Of a DNA stretch of 64,000 nt, positions 40,438-50,542 are shown one piece after another. Positions within the stretch are counted from its first letter, which is position 1, and each line of letters opens with the position of its first letter. Made by a program: the position numbers and the translations under genes. Below the pieces are notes generated by a model, which was given only the letters and a program-made list of their open reading frames with translations, was not told the DNA's origin and did not search any database. Source of the DNA: Szabonella alba (lineage in GTDB: Bacteria > Pseudomonadota > Alphaproteobacteria > Rhodobacterales > Rhodobacteraceae); contig NZ_JAESVN010000001.1 of NCBI RefSeq assembly GCF_016765775.1, positions 682,001 to 746,000 of the forward strand. Reading direction: 5' to 3'.

Positions 40438-42221
40438 CCCGCACCCCGCTGCGCCCGCTTGCCCGGATCCTGTCGGCCCGCGAGAAAGGCGAGAACCCCG
40501 ACCATATCGAGGCCGAGAACAAGCGCCTGCGCGCAGAGGCCAGCCGCGACCGGCAGCGTGGCCGGGCGGAGGGGCGGTTGCTTATCCTCGGTTTTGCCTT
40601 CTTTGTCGGCTTTGCCGTGGTCGGGCTGCGGATGGGCGATCTGGCGGCTTCGGTCCCCGAGGAACCGCGCAGTTTTGCCTCGGGCGCGCAGATCAGCGCC
40701 GCCCGCGCCGATATCACCGACCGCAAGGGGCGGCTTCTGGCCACCAACCTGTCGACCCATGCGCTTTATGCCCATCCCAAACAGATGATTGATCCGCCCC
40801 GTGTGGCGCGGGAACTGGCCGCGCTGTTTCCCGAGATGAAGCCCGAGGATCTGGAACGCCGCTTTACCGATGGCCGGTCCTTCCTCTGGCTGCGCCGCAA
40901 GCTTAGCCCCGAACAGATGCAGGCCGTGCATGAAATCGGCGATCCGGGCCTTTTGTTCGGGCCGCGCGACATGCGGCTTTATCCCAATGGCACGCTGGGC
41001 GCGCATATCCTTGGCGGCAGTTCCTTCGGGGCCGAGGGCGTTCATTCCGCCGAGGTGATCGGCACAGCGGGGATCGAGCGCGCGATGGATGCGCGCCTGC
41101 GCGATCCCGCACTTGCCTCGCAGCCGCTGGCGCTGTCCATCGACCTGTCCGTGCAGACCGCGATGCGCGAAGTTCTGGATGCGGGCATGGTGATGATGAA
41201 TGCCAAGGGCGCGGCCGGCATCCTGATGGATGTGCGCACGGGTGAGGTTCTCAGCCTTGTCTCGCTGCCCGATTTCGATCCGAATGACCGGCCCAATCCG
41301 CTGGTCAAGGGCGATCCCGCCGACAGCCCGCTGTTCAACCGCGCAGTGCAGGGCGTCTATGAACTGGGCTCGACCTTCAAGATATTTGCCACCGCGCAGG
41401 CGTTGGAACTGGGGCTCGTCAATCCCGATACGATGGTCGATGCCAATGCGCCGATGCGCTGGGGCAAACACACGATCAATGAGTTTCAGCGCAAGAATTA
41501 CGGGCCGAAACTGTCGGTGACCGATGTGATCGTGAAATCCTCGAATGTCGGCACGGCGCGTCTTGCGCTGCAGATCGGGGCCGAACGGCAGCAATCCTTC
41601 CTGCGCAGGCTGGGCTTTTTCGCGCCGACCTCGCTGGAACTGTCCGAGGCCCCCGGTGCGCGTCCGCTGATCCCGGCGCGCTGGCCCGAAATTGTGACGA
41701 TCACCACCTCCTACGGTCACGGCATGTCGGCCAGCCCGATGCATCTGGCCACCGCCTATGCCGCGATTGCCAATAAGGGCGTGATGGTCCAGCCGACGCT
41801 TTTGCGCCGGGAAGGCACGGTCGAGGGCGTTCGGGTGATGTCGGAACGTACCGCGCAGGCCTCGGTCGAGATGCTGCGCAAGGTCGTGACCGAGGGCACC
41901 GCCAGCTATGCCGAGGTTCCGGGCTATGCCATCGCCGGAAAGACCGGCACGGCGGACAAGCCGAAGCGGACGGGCGGCTATTACAAGGACAAGGTTATCA
42001 ATACTTTCGCCTCGATCTTTCCCGCCGAGGACCCGCGCTATGTGCTGATCGTCACGCTGGATGAACCGGTCGATACCTCCGGACCCGAGCCGCGCCGCAC
42101 CGCCGGCTGGACGGCCGTGCCGGTCGCCGCCGAGGTGGTGCGCCGCGTCGCCCCGTTGCTGGGGGTGCGGCCACAGATTGAAACCCTCGTACCGGATGCG
42201 GTATCAGCACGGCGCAACTGA
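40434..42221 (+). CDS. ftsI: Septal peptidoglycan transpeptidase PBP3
   Basis: 595 residues, class B penicillin-binding protein. A cytoplasmic N-terminus of about 40 residues is followed by a membrane anchor (LLILGFAFFVGFAVVGL). The PBP-dimerisation domain comes next, and the transpeptidase has its three motifs in order: SxxK in ELGSTFKIFA (about residue 313), SxN in KSSNVG (about 365) and KTG in GKTGTAD (about 503). Start GTG overlaps the ftsL stop. Cross-links septal murein with FtsW. Confidence 0.95.
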   Translation: MTRTPLRPLARILSAREKGENPDHIEAENKRLRAEASRDRQRGRAEGRLLILGFAFFVGFAVVGLRMGDLAASVPEEPRSFASGAQISAARADITDRKGRLLATNLSTHALYAHPKQMIDPPRVARELAALFPEMKPEDLERRFTDGRSFLWLRRKLSPEQMQAVHEIGDPGLLFGPRDMRLYPNGTLGAHILGGSSFGAEGVHSAEVIGTAGIERAMDARLRDPALASQPLALSIDLSVQTAMREVLDAGMVMMNAKGAAGILMDVRTGEVLSLVSLPDFDPNDRPNPLVKGDPADSPLFNRAVQGVYELGSTFKIFATAQALELGLVNPDTMVDANAPMRWGKHTINEFQRKNYGPKLSVTDVIVKSSNVGTARLALQIGAERQQSFLRRLGFFAPTSLELSEAPGARPLIPARWPEIVTITTSYGHGMSASPMHLATAYAAIANKGVMVQPTLLRREGTVEGVRVMSERTAQASVEMLRKVVTEGTASYAEVPGYAIAGKTGTADKPKRTGGYYKDKVINTFASIFPAEDPRYVLIVTLDEPVDTSGPEPRRTAGWTAVPVAAEVVRRVAPLLGVRPQIETLVPDAVSARRN

Positions 42222-42240
42222 CGACAAAAAGGATGCCCCC

Positions 42241-43719
42241 GTGACCGTGGCCAGACCGCTTTCCGACCTTGGCCTGACGGCGCGCGCCGGGGCGAATCCC
42301 GCAGTGACGGGCCTATGCATCGACAGCCGCAAGGCCGGGCCGGGGGTGCTGTTTGCCGCGCTGCCCGGATCGGTGATCCATGGCGCGGCCTATGCCGAGG
42401 GGGCGCTTGCCCGGGGGGCGGTGGCGCTTTTGACCGATGCCGAGGGGGCCGCCCTTGCCACCGAGGTGATCACGCGATACCGCCCCGCCGTCATCGTGGC
42501 GCAGGATCCGCGCGCCGCCCTTGCCGCAACGGCGGCGCTGTGGTTCGGGGCGCAGCCCGACTGCATGGCTGCAGTGACCGGCACCAATGGCAAGACCTCG
42601 GTCGCGACGTTCACCCGGCAGATCTGGGCCGCCCTTGGCCATGCCGCGATCAATATCGGCACCACCGGGGTCGAAGGGGCATGGACCGCGCCATCGCCCC
42701 ATACCACGCCCGAACCGCTGACCCTGCATGCCATGCTGGCCGATGCGGCCGGCGCCGGGGTCACCCATGCCGTGATGGAGGCCTCCTCGCACGGGCTGGA
42801 CCAGCGCCGCCTTGACGGGGTGCGGCTGCGCGCGGCGGGCTTCACCAATTTCACGCAGGACCATCTGGATTACCATAAGACGTTTGACGCCTATTTTGAC
42901 GCCAAGACGGGGCTGTTTACCCGGCTTCTGCCCGAGGATGGCGTGGCCGTGGTCAATCTGGATGATCCGCGCGGTGCCGATGTGGTGGCCTTGGCGCGGG
43001 GGCGGGGGCAGCGGGTTCTGACCGTGGGGCAAGGGGCCGGGGCGGATCTGCGCATCCTTGGTCAGCGGTTCGATGCCACCGGACAGGATCTGCGCCTGCA
43101 ATGGGCGGGCCAGCCGCATCAGGTCCGGCTGGATCTGATTGGCGGCTTTCAGGCGGCGAATGCCGCCCTTGCCGCCGGGCTTGCCATCGGCGCGGGTGAG
43201 GATCCGCAGGCGGTGCTGTCTGTGCTGCACCGCCTGTCGGGGGTTCGGGGCCGGATGGAACGGGCCGCGACGCGGACCAATGGCGCGGCGGTCTATGTCG
43301 ATTACGCCCATACGCCCGATGCGCTGGCCACGGCCCTGCGTGCGCTGCGTCCGCATGTGATGGGGCGTATCGTGGTCGTCTTCGGCGCCGGTGGCGACCG
43401 TGACCGGGGCAAGCGCCCGCTGATGGGGCAGGCGGCTGCCGAAAATGCCGATGTGCTCTATGTCACCGATGACAATCCCCGTTCGGAAGATCCTGCCACG
43501 ATCCGCGCCGCGATCCTTGCCGCCTGTCCCGAGGCCGATGAGATCGGCGACCGCGCCGAGGCGATCCTGCGCGGGGTTGATGCGCTGGGGCCGGGGGATG
43601 CGCTGCTGGTCGCGGGCAAGGGCCATGAAAGCGGGCAGACCATCGCAGGCCAGACCTATCCTTTCGACGATGTCGAACAGGCCTCGGTCGCGGTCGCGGC
43701 GCTGGACGGGCTGATCTGA
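42241..43719 (+). CDS. murE: UDP-MurNAc-tripeptide synthetase
   Basis: Adds the third amino acid to UDP-MurNAc-L-Ala-D-Glu in the cytoplasm, 492 residues. The GTG at 42241 follows AAGGA at good spacing; GTG 42247 is possible. ATP loop AAVTGTNGKTSVATF is near residue 112; SSHGLDQRRLDGV and the DYAHTPDAL motif follow. The motif DNPRSEDP (about 411) is the specificity signature for meso-diaminopimelate, so the organism makes a DAP-type peptide. Confidence 0.95.
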   Translation: MTVARPLSDLGLTARAGANPAVTGLCIDSRKAGPGVLFAALPGSVIHGAAYAEGALARGAVALLTDAEGAALATEVITRYRPAVIVAQDPRAALAATAALWFGAQPDCMAAVTGTNGKTSVATFTRQIWAALGHAAINIGTTGVEGAWTAPSPHTTPEPLTLHAMLADAAGAGVTHAVMEASSHGLDQRRLDGVRLRAAGFTNFTQDHLDYHKTFDAYFDAKTGLFTRLLPEDGVAVVNLDDPRGADVVALARGRGQRVLTVGQGAGADLRILGQRFDATGQDLRLQWAGQPHQVRLDLIGGFQAANAALAAGLAIGAGEDPQAVLSVLHRLSGVRGRMERAATRTNGAAVYVDYAHTPDALATALRALRPHVMGRIVVVFGAGGDRDRGKRPLMGQAAAENADVLYVTDDNPRSEDPATIRAAILAACPEADEIGDRAEAILRGVDALGPGDALLVAGKGHESGQTIAGQTYPFDDVEQASVAVAALDGLI

Positions 43720-43888
43720 TGCCCGGCACCGCAAGGCCTGCCGCATCAGCGCGAAAATTCCCCTGTCGCCTTCACCTTTGTCCAGATACCGCGCAGGGGG
43801 TAAGGCGCGCCCGCATCTTTGGGGGCGCAAAGCCCCGCTGCGCCCCGCCTGACCCAAGGATTTGCAACCCGAGAAAGGAGATGATGAC

Positions 43889-45394
43889 ATGACCGACCTA
43901 ACCCCTCTCTGGACCTCGGCCGAGATTGAAGCCGCAACCGGCGGTCGGGCCGCGCGCAGCTTTGACGTTCAGGGAATATCAATCGACACTAGGACCTTGC
44001 AGCCGGGCGATCTGTTCGTGGCGCTGAAGGATGCGCGCGACGGGCATGAATTCGTGGCGCAGGCGCTGCAAAAGGGGGCGGCTGGGGCAATGGTCTCGTA
44101 TCGGCCCGAAGCGCTGGCGGCCGATGCGCCGCTTCTGGTCGTGCCCGATGTGCTGGCGGCGCTGACAGCGCTTGGCGCTGCCGGGCGCGCGCGCCTTGCA
44201 CCGGATGCCCGGGTGATCGCGGTCACCGGGTCGGTCGGCAAGACCTCGACCAAGGAAATGCTGCGCGCGGCTTTCGAGGCGCAGGGCGCGCTGCATGCGG
44301 CCGAGGCCAGTTACAACAACCATTGGGGCGTGCCGCTGACGCTGGCGCGGATGCCCGCCGCAACCCGCATCGCGGTGCTGGAAATCGGCATGAACCATCC
44401 CGGTGAGATCGCGCCGCTGGCGCGTCTGGCCCGCCCGCATCTGGCGCTGATCACCACCGTCGCCCCCGCCCATATGGAGGCTTTTGCCGCGATTGGCGGT
44501 CTTGAGGCGATTGCCCGCGAAAAGGCCGCGATCCTTGACGGGCTGGAGCCGTCGGGCATTGCCGTGCTGCCCGCGGATCTTGAGGTGACGCCGATCCTGA
44601 CTTCGGTGGCGTCACTGGCCGGGGTGACGACGCTGATGTTCGGCAGCCATGCGCAGGCCGATTACCGGCTGGCCGATGTGCAGGTCACCGATAGCGCGAC
44701 CATTGCCCGCGCCCATGCCCCCGCCCTGCCGGGCGAGGAGGGCGGGGCCGGTGGCCCGACGGGCCGGGATCTTCTGTTCAAGTTGTCCACGCCGGGGCGG
44801 CATTTCGCAGCCAATGCGCTGGCGGTGCTGGCGGCCTCGGATGCGCTGGGGTTCGATCCGACGATCACCGTCACCGATCTGGGCCGCTGGGCGCCGCCTT
44901 CGGGGCGCGGCCGGCGCGAAACTATCCTGCTGGATCCGGTCGAGGGGCTGGAATTCGGACTGATCGACGACGCGTTCAATGCCAATCCCGCCTCGATGGC
45001 GGCGGCCCTTGACCTGCTGGCGGCCTGCGCGCCGACCCATGGTATCGGACGGCTGCTCACGGGGCGCCGCATCGCCATTCTGGGCGACATGCTGGAACTT
45101 GGCCCCGAGGAAACCGCCCTTCACGCCGCCATCGCCACCCACCCGGCGCTGGCGCAGGTGGCCCTTGTCCATTGCGTCGGTCCAAGAATGCGCGCCCTGC
45201 ACACCGCCCTGCCGCGCAATCGTCGTGGCCATTGGGTCGAACGGGCCGAAGATCTGGCCGCCATGGCCCCGGCGCTGGTTGATGCGGGCGATATTCTGCT
45301 GGTCAAGGGCTCCAAGGGGATCCGGGTCAGCCTTGTGGTTGACGCCCTGCGGAAATTGGGGCAACCGACGGCGGGCCGAACCGAAGGGACGTAA
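43889..45394 (+). CDS. murF: UDP-MurNAc-tripeptide:D-Ala-D-Ala ligase
   Basis: 501 residues from ATG 43889, preceded by AAAGGAG at good spacing; a TTG further upstream (43862) is less likely. ATP loop VTGSVGKTSTKEML is near residue 112; ASYNNHWGVPLTLARMP and GRRIAILGDMLELG follow. Completes the cytoplasmic pentapeptide precursor. The 169-base gap after murE is larger than elsewhere in the cluster but shows no clear promoter. Confidence 0.95.
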   Translation: MTDLTPLWTSAEIEAATGGRAARSFDVQGISIDTRTLQPGDLFVALKDARDGHEFVAQALQKGAAGAMVSYRPEALAADAPLLVVPDVLAALTALGAAGRARLAPDARVIAVTGSVGKTSTKEMLRAAFEAQGALHAAEASYNNHWGVPLTLARMPAATRIAVLEIGMNHPGEIAPLARLARPHLALITTVAPAHMEAFAAIGGLEAIAREKAAILDGLEPSGIAVLPADLEVTPILTSVASLAGVTTLMFGSHAQADYRLADVQVTDSATIARAHAPALPGEEGGAGGPTGRDLLFKLSTPGRHFAANALAVLAASDALGFDPTITVTDLGRWAPPSGRGRRETILLDPVEGLEFGLIDDAFNANPASMAAALDLLAACAPTHGIGRLLTGRRIAILGDMLELGPEETALHAAIATHPALAQVALVHCVGPRMRALHTALPRNRRGHWVERAEDLAAMAPALVDAGDILLVKGSKGIRVSLVVDALRKLGQPTAGRTEGT

Positions 45395-45397
45395 CGG

Positions 45398-46480
45398 ATG
45401 CTCTACTGGCTGACCGAGTTTTCAGACGGCGGAGATGTGTTCAACCTCTTCCGCTATATCACCTTCCGGGCGGGCATGGCCTTTGCGACCGCGCTGATCT
45501 TCGGCTTCATCTTCGGGCGGCCGCTGATCAACCTCTTGCGCCGCCGTCAGGGCAAGGGACAGCCGATCCGCATGGACGGGCCGCAGACCCATCTGGCCAA
45601 GGCGGGCACGCCCACGATGGGGGGGCTGCTGATCCTGTCGGCGCTTTTGTTCTCGACGCTGCTTTGGGCACGGCTCGACAATCCCTATGTCTGGATCGTG
45701 CTGGGGGTGACGGTGGCCTTTGGTCTGATCGGGTTTGCCGATGACTATGCCAAGGTCTCGAAACAGAACACCAAGGGCGTCTCGTCGCGTGTCCGGTTCC
45801 TTCTGGGTCTGCTGATCGCGGCACTGGCCTGCTGGTTCGCCGCCGCATCGCATCCCGAGGCACTGGCGGGGCAACTGGCGCTGCCGGTCTTCAAGAATGT
45901 GCTGGTGGATCTGGGGATTTTCTTCATCCCTTTCGGCATGATCGTCATCGTCGGCGCGGCCAATGCGGTGAACCTGACCGACGGGCTGGACGGGCTGGCA
46001 ATCATGCCGGTGATGATCGCGGCGGGCACGCTGGGCGTGATTGCCTATATCGTCGGGAACTTCAATTACACCGATTATCTGGGCGTCCATTTCGTGCCCG
46101 GCACCGGGGAATTGCTGATTTTCACCGCCGCACTGTTCGGGGGCGGGCTGGGGTTTCTGTGGTATAATGCGCCCCCTGCTGCGGTGTTCATGGGCGATAC
46201 CGGATCGCTGGCCCTTGGCGGTGCGCTTGGCGCAATCGCGGTCTGCGCCAAACATGAGATCGTGCTGGCGATTGTCGGTGGCCTTTTTGTGGTCGAGGCG
46301 CTGTCGGTCATCATTCAGGTGCTGTATTTCAAGCGCACCGGGCGGCGCGTCTTCCTGATGGCCCCGATCCATCACCATTTCGAAAAGAAGGGCTGGGCCG
46401 AGCCGCAGATCGTGATCCGCTTCTGGATCATCTCGCTGATCCTTGCGGCGATCGGTCTGGCGACGCTGAAACTGCGCTGA
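45398..46480 (+). CDS. mraY: Phospho-MurNAc-pentapeptide transferase
   Basis: 360 residues, about 10 membrane segments. Transfers phospho-MurNAc-pentapeptide to undecaprenyl phosphate to make lipid I. Catalytic/metal motifs are GFADDYAKV, the [13 protein letters not shown] loop and the cytoplasmic [12 protein letters not shown]. It starts 4 bases after the murF stop. The cluster ends here; murD, ftsW and murG do not follow. Confidence 0.95.
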   Translation: MLYWLTEFSDGGDVFNLFRYITFRAGMAFATALIFGFIFGRPLINLLRRRQGKGQPIRMDGPQTHLAKAGTPTMGGLLILSALLFSTLLWARLDNPYVWIVLGVTVAFGLIGFADDYAKVSKQNTKGVSSRVRFLLGLLIAALACWFAAASHPEALAGQLALPVFKNVLVDLGIFFIPFGMIVIVGAANAVNLTDGLDGLAIMPVMIAAGTLGVIAYIVGNFNYTDYLGVHFVPGTGELLIFTAALFGGGLGFLWYNAPPAAVFMGDTGSLALGGALGAIAVCAKHEIVLAIVGGLFVVEALSVIIQVLYFKRTGRRVFLMAPIHHHFEKKGWAEPQIVIRFWIISLILAAIGLATLKLR

Positions 46481-46489
46481 AAGCCGTGC

Positions 46490-46507
46490 GCCGGGGCTGG
46501 CCCCGGC
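46490..46507 (+). terminator. Hairpin after mraY
   Basis: GCCGGGG and CCCCGGC enclose CTGG right behind the mraY stop. There is no T run, so termination here is uncertain; it may be Rho-dependent or only attenuate. Confidence 0.4.
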
Positions 46508-46577
46508 GGCAAAGCCTGTTAGCCTGCATCCGGTGCCCACAGGCGGGGCACAAGACAGGCGACAGGCCCGATTGCGC

Positions 46578-47327
46578 ATGACCGACGACCCGCAGACCCG
46601 CAGCCCGACCCGGCCCGAGATCCTGCCGCTGGGGCCGGACGGGGTGGTGCTGCGCGTCGCCCTGCGCGCCAGCGATGCTGCCAGCGCCCGGGTGCAGGCC
46701 CTTGCCGCCGCCCTGCGCGCGGCCCCGCCGCAGGGCATGGCCGAAATGGCGACCGCGCTTGCCTCGGTCTGGTTGCGCTTTGATCCGGCGCTTGTGTCGC
46801 GGGCGGAATTTCTGGCCAGGCTGTCGCCGTTTCTCGACATGCCTGCCGATCCCCCCCCCGCCCCGGTGTTGCGCCGCTGGACGGTCCCGGCGGCCTTTGG
46901 CGGGCAGGCCGGGCCGCAACTGGCCGAACTTGCCGCCCTGACCGGTCAGACCGAGGCGGCGGCGGTGGCCGGTCTTTGCGCGGCGGATCTGCGGGTGCTG
47001 GCCATCGGTTTCGCCCCGGGTCAGCCCTATCTGGGCCTGCTGCCGCCCGACTGGGACATTCCGCGCCAGACCGCCCTGACACCGCAGGTGCCCGCAGGGG
47101 CGCTTGTCGTGGCAGTGCGGCAGGTGGTGCTGTTCGCCAATGCGTCGGCCACGGGCTGGCGGCAGGCCGGGCGCTGCGCTTTCCGGCCCTTCCTGCCTGA
47201 CCGGGCCCAGCCTTTTGCCCTGCGGGCGGGCGATGCGATCCGCTTTGCCCCGGTGGCCGAGGCCGAGCTTGCCGCGCTGGAAGGCGGTGACGGGCTGGGC
47301 GGGGCAAGGCTGGAGTCTCTGGCATGA
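46578..47327 (+). CDS. pxpB: 5-oxoprolinase subunit B
   Basis: KipI/allophanate-hydrolase-subunit-1 family, 249 residues from the ATG at 46578. Family blocks are LRFDPAL-type strand, PAAFGGQAGPQLAELAALTG, the highly conserved AIGFAPGQPYLGLLP and LTPQVPAGALVVA. With PxpA and PxpC it hydrolyses 5-oxoproline to glutamate with ATP. The stop overlaps pxpC by 4 bases. Confidence 0.9.
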   Translation: MTDDPQTRSPTRPEILPLGPDGVVLRVALRASDAASARVQALAAALRAAPPQGMAEMATALASVWLRFDPALVSRAEFLARLSPFLDMPADPPPAPVLRRWTVPAAFGGQAGPQLAELAALTGQTEAAAVAGLCAADLRVLAIGFAPGQPYLGLLPPDWDIPRQTALTPQVPAGALVVAVRQVVLFANASATGWRQAGRCAFRPFLPDRAQPFALRAGDAIRFAPVAEAELAALEGGDGLGGARLESLA

Positions 47328-48391
47328 CGGGCGCATCGGGCACGAATGCTGCAAATGCGGCGAAAGACGCGGCACGGTTGACGGTGCTGAGCATCGGGCC
47401 GCAGGTGACCGTGCAGGATGGCGGGCGGCCCGGCCATATCGCGCAGGGCCTGTCGCGGGGCGGTGCGGCGGATCCGCTGGCGCTTCTGGAGGCGGCGGCG
47501 GTGCTGGGACTGGCGCAGCCCGGCCCGGGGCTGGAACTGGCAGGGTTTGGCGGGCGCTTTCGGGCCGGGGCCGACCTGCGTCTTGCCCTGACCGGTGCGC
47601 CGATGCAGGCGGAAATCGAGGGGCAACGGCTGGACTGGAACCGCGCCCATTGGCTGCGTGCAGGGCAGGTTCTGTCCATCGGAGGCGCGACGGCGGGTCA
47701 ATATGGTTATCTGACCTTTGCCGCGCCGCTGCGCGCGCCTTTGCTGCTGGGCAGTCCGTCGGCCCATCTGGCGGCAGGGCTGGGATCGGTTCTGCGAGCC
47801 GGGGACGTGCTGGAATTCGGCCCTGATCCCGACCCCGCCTTACCGATGATCGCCCTGGCGGTGGCCGACCGGTTTTCGGGGGGCAGCCTGCGCATCGCGC
47901 CCGGACCGCAGACCGGGCTTTTCGATGCCTCTTGCCGCGCCCGGCTGGCGGAAACCGACTTTCGCCGTGGCGCGCAGGCCAACAGGCAGGGCATGCGGCT
48001 GGAGCATCCGGGGGCGGGGTTCAGTACTGCCGCAGCGGCCGGGCTGGTTTCGGATTTCGTGGGACCGGGCGATGTGCAGATGACCGGCGACGGGCTGCCC
48101 TATATCCTGCTGGCCGAATGTCAGACCATCGGGGGCTATCCGCGCATCGGCACGGTGATCGGCGCCGATATTCCGCGCGCTTCACAGTCCGGACCGGGTG
48201 CGCCCTTGCGATTCCATTGGGTCACCACCGACGAGGCGGACCGCCTGCGCCCCGATCCGCAGGCAATGCTGGCGGCGCTGCGCCGCACCGCGCGCCCGGT
48301 GATCCGTGATCCGGCGACGATACCCGATCTGCTGGCCTATCAACTGGTCGGGGGCGTGACGGCGGGTGATGATCTGGACAGGGGGAAGTGA
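47324..48391 (+). CDS. pxpC: 5-oxoprolinase subunit C
   Basis: KipA/allophanate-hydrolase-subunit-2 family (biotin-dependent carboxylase-like fold), 355 residues. Landmarks: SIGPQVTVQDGGRPGHIAQG near the N-terminus, FGGRFRAG-type substrate loop, and LAECQTIGGYPRIGTVI. It forms a complex with PxpB. The pxpA start follows the stop directly (TGAATG). Confidence 0.9.
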   Translation: MTGASGTNAANAAKDAARLTVLSIGPQVTVQDGGRPGHIAQGLSRGGAADPLALLEAAAVLGLAQPGPGLELAGFGGRFRAGADLRLALTGAPMQAEIEGQRLDWNRAHWLRAGQVLSIGGATAGQYGYLTFAAPLRAPLLLGSPSAHLAAGLGSVLRAGDVLEFGPDPDPALPMIALAVADRFSGGSLRIAPGPQTGLFDASCRARLAETDFRRGAQANRQGMRLEHPGAGFSTAAAAGLVSDFVGPGDVQMTGDGLPYILLAECQTIGGYPRIGTVIGADIPRASQSGPGAPLRFHWVTTDEADRLRPDPQAMLAALRRTARPVIRDPATIPDLLAYQLVGGVTAGDDLDRGK

Positions 48392-49147
48392 ATGCCAAGC
48401 GTCGATCTGAATGCCGATATGGGCGAAAGTTTCGGGCCGTGGCGGATGGGCAATGATGCGGGGCTGCTGGATATCGTGACCTCGGCCAATATCGCCTGCG
48501 GCTTTCATGCGGGCGATCCCGATGTGATGGCCGCGACGATGCGGCTGGCGCAGGACCGGGGCGTCGGCATCGGTGCGCATCCGGGTTTTGCCGATCTTCA
48601 GGGCTTTGGCCGCCGCAGGATGGCAGTTTCGACCGGGGAGCTGGGCAATCTGATCGCCTATCAACTGGGGGCAGCACAGGGCATGGCCCGGGCGATGGGC
48701 AGCGAAATCCGGCATCTGAAACTGCATGGCGCATTGTCAAACATGGCCTCAGAGGATGCCGGAATCGCGCGGGCCTGTTTTGAGGCCGCGTTGCGGGTCG
48801 CACCGGGGATCACGGTCATGGTGCTGGCCGCCACGGCAATGGAACAGGCGGCGCGTGATCTGGGCTGCGCCTGGGCCGGTGAGATCTTCGCCGACCGCGC
48901 CTATGAGGATGATGCAACCCTTGTGGCGCGGGGAAGCCCGGGGGCGGTACTGACCGATCCCGACCGCGCGGCCGGGCGGATCCTGCAGATGCTGCGCGAA
49001 GGCGCGATCATCAGCCGCAACGGACGGCGCATCCCGACCCGGATCGACACGATCTGTCTGCATGGTGATGGTGAGAGCGCCCTGCCCATGGCGCAGGGGC
49101 TGCGCCGCGCGCTTGAGGCGGCGGGGGTCCGGATCGCGCGGTTCTGA
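48392..49147 (+). CDS. pxpA: 5-oxoprolinase subunit A (LamB/YcsF family)
   Basis: 251 residues. LamB/YcsF signature DLNADMGESFGPWRMGND is at the N-terminus, followed by SANIACGFHAGDPDVM, GAHPGFADLQGFGRR and HLKLHGALSN. The last gene of pxpBCA; start codon adjacent to the pxpC stop. It is not maltoporin LamB. Convergent with gcdH. Confidence 0.93.
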   Translation: MPSVDLNADMGESFGPWRMGNDAGLLDIVTSANIACGFHAGDPDVMAATMRLAQDRGVGIGAHPGFADLQGFGRRRMAVSTGELGNLIAYQLGAAQGMARAMGSEIRHLKLHGALSNMASEDAGIARACFEAALRVAPGITVMVLAATAMEQAARDLGCAWAGEIFADRAYEDDATLVARGSPGAVLTDPDRAAGRILQMLREGAIISRNGRRIPTRIDTICLHGDGESALPMAQGLRRALEAAGVRIARF

Positions 49148-49173
49148 AGGTTTTACGCGGAATGCTGGTCAGG

Positions 49174-49200
49174 GCAGCGGGGCGCGTTCTCCCCCGCTGC
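49174..49200. terminator. Hairpin between convergent pxpA and gcdH
   Basis: GCAGCGGGG (49174-49182) and CCCCGCTGC (49192-49200) form a perfect 9-base stem in the 67-base gap. Neither side has a clear T run; it may act on both operons. Confidence 0.5.
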
Positions 49201-49214
49201 ACCGATAGGCGCGA

Positions 49215-50441
49215 TCAGAAAAACGCCTGCAACCCCGTCACGGCGCGGCCAAGGATCAGCGCATGGACGTCATGCGTGCCTTCATAGGTGTTGACGGTTT
49301 CCAGATTGACCATATGGCGCATGATCTGGAAATCCTCCTGAATGCCGTTGCCGCCATGCATGTCGCGCGACCAGCGCGCGATTTCCAGCGCCTTGCCGCA
49401 ATTGTTGCGCTTGATGATGGAAATCATCTCGGGGGCTGCATTGGCCTCATCCATCAGGCGGCCCACCCGCAGGCTGGCCTGCAGGCCAAGGCTGATATCC
49501 GTCAGCATATTGGCCAGCTTCAACTGGTAAAGCTGGGTCTGGGCAAGGGGGCGGTTGAACTGCTTGCGGTCCAGCCCGTATTGCCGCGCGGCCTGCATGC
49601 AGAATTCCGCAGCCCCCATGACACCCCATGAAATGCCATAGCGCGCGCGGTTGAGACATCCGAACGGCCCTTTCAGCCCCTCGACATGCGGCAGCAGGGC
49701 ATCCTCGCCGACCTCGACATCCTTGATCACGATTTCACCGGTGATCGAGGCGCGCAGCGACAGTTTGCCGCCGATCTTCGGCGCTGACAGTCCTTTCATG
49801 CCCTTGTCCAGCACAAAGCCGCGGATCTTGCCGTCATGCGCCTCGGATTTCGCCCAGATCACGAAGACATCTGCGATCGGAGAATTCGAGATCCACATTT
49901 TCGCGCCGTTCAGCACATAGCCATTGGCGGTCTTTTTCGCGACGGTCTTCATCCCCGCCGGGTCCGAGCCCGCGTCGGGTTCGGTCAGGCCGAAACAGCC
50001 GATCCATTCGCCGCTGGCCAGTTTCGGCAGGTATTTCTGCCGCTGCGCCTCGGACCCATAGGCATGGATCGGATACATCACCAGACTGGACTGCACCGAC
50101 ATCATGGACCGGTATCCGCTGTCGACGCGTTCCACCTCCCGCGCGATCAGGCCATAGGCGACATAGGACGCGCCCAGCCCGCCATATTCCTCGGGCACCG
50201 TGACGCCCAGAAGGCCCATCTCCCCCATCTCGCGGAAGATCGCGGGATCGGTGGCCTCCTCACGATAGGCCGCCGTCACGCGCGGCTGCAGCTTTTCCTG
50301 CGCATAGGCACGGGCGCCGTCGCGCAGCATCCGCTCCTCCTCGGTCAGTTGATCCTCCAGCCGGAACGGGTCCTCCCAGTCGAAACGGCCCAGATCCGGG
50401 GCATCCTTGGGCTTCAGCTTGGGGCGGGCGGTCTGGTCCAT
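49215..50441 (-). CDS. gcdH: Glutaryl-CoA dehydrogenase-type acyl-CoA dehydrogenase
   Basis: 408 residues, FAD enzyme of lysine/tryptophan catabolism that oxidises and decarboxylates glutaryl-CoA to crotonyl-CoA. Landmarks are [53 protein letters not shown], and near the C-terminus [10 protein letters not shown] with [18 protein letters not shown]; the glutamate of YEGTHD is the catalytic base. Its product crotonyl-CoA could enter the ethylmalonyl-CoA pathway through ccrA. It is divergent from a LysR gene. Confidence 0.93.
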   Translation of the reverse strand: MDQTARPKLKPKDAPDLGRFDWEDPFRLEDQLTEEERMLRDGARAYAQEKLQPRVTAAYREEATDPAIFREMGEMGLLGVTVPEEYGGLGASYVAYGLIAREVERVDSGYRSMMSVQSSLVMYPIHAYGSEAQRQKYLPKLASGEWIGCFGLTEPDAGSDPAGMKTVAKKTANGYVLNGAKMWISNSPIADVFVIWAKSEAHDGKIRGFVLDKGMKGLSAPKIGGKLSLRASITGEIVIKDVEVGEDALLPHVEGLKGPFGCLNRARYGISWGVMGAAEFCMQAARQYGLDRKQFNRPLAQTQLYQLKLANMLTDISLGLQASLRVGRLMDEANAAPEMISIIKRNNCGKALEIARWSRDMHGGNGIQEDFQIMRHMVNLETVNTYEGTHDVHALILGRAVTGLQAFF

Positions 50442-50517
50442 CTGCGGTCTCCGGATCGGGTTTTCCTGACCTTCCTACGCCGAATCCCGGCCTGTGTTCA
50501 AATGAATTGCCTTTACA

Positions 50518-50542
50518 GGTTCATGAGTATTCCGCATGAACC
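50518..50542. promoter_or_regulatory. Perfect palindrome over the LysR start codon
   Basis: GGTTCATG (50518-50525) and CATGAACC (50535-50542) are separated by 9 bases. The ATG of the LysR gene (50536) lies inside the right arm. It contains a T-N11-A core and sits between the divergent gcdH and LysR starts, so it is a good operator candidate for LysR autoregulation and gcdH control. Confidence 0.6.

Noticed and set aside
43720-43888. Another copy of the dispersed repeat between murE and murF
   Set aside because: The stretch has G/C runs and a CATCTTTGGGGG segment but lacks the constant GAGG(A)TATTTT tail.
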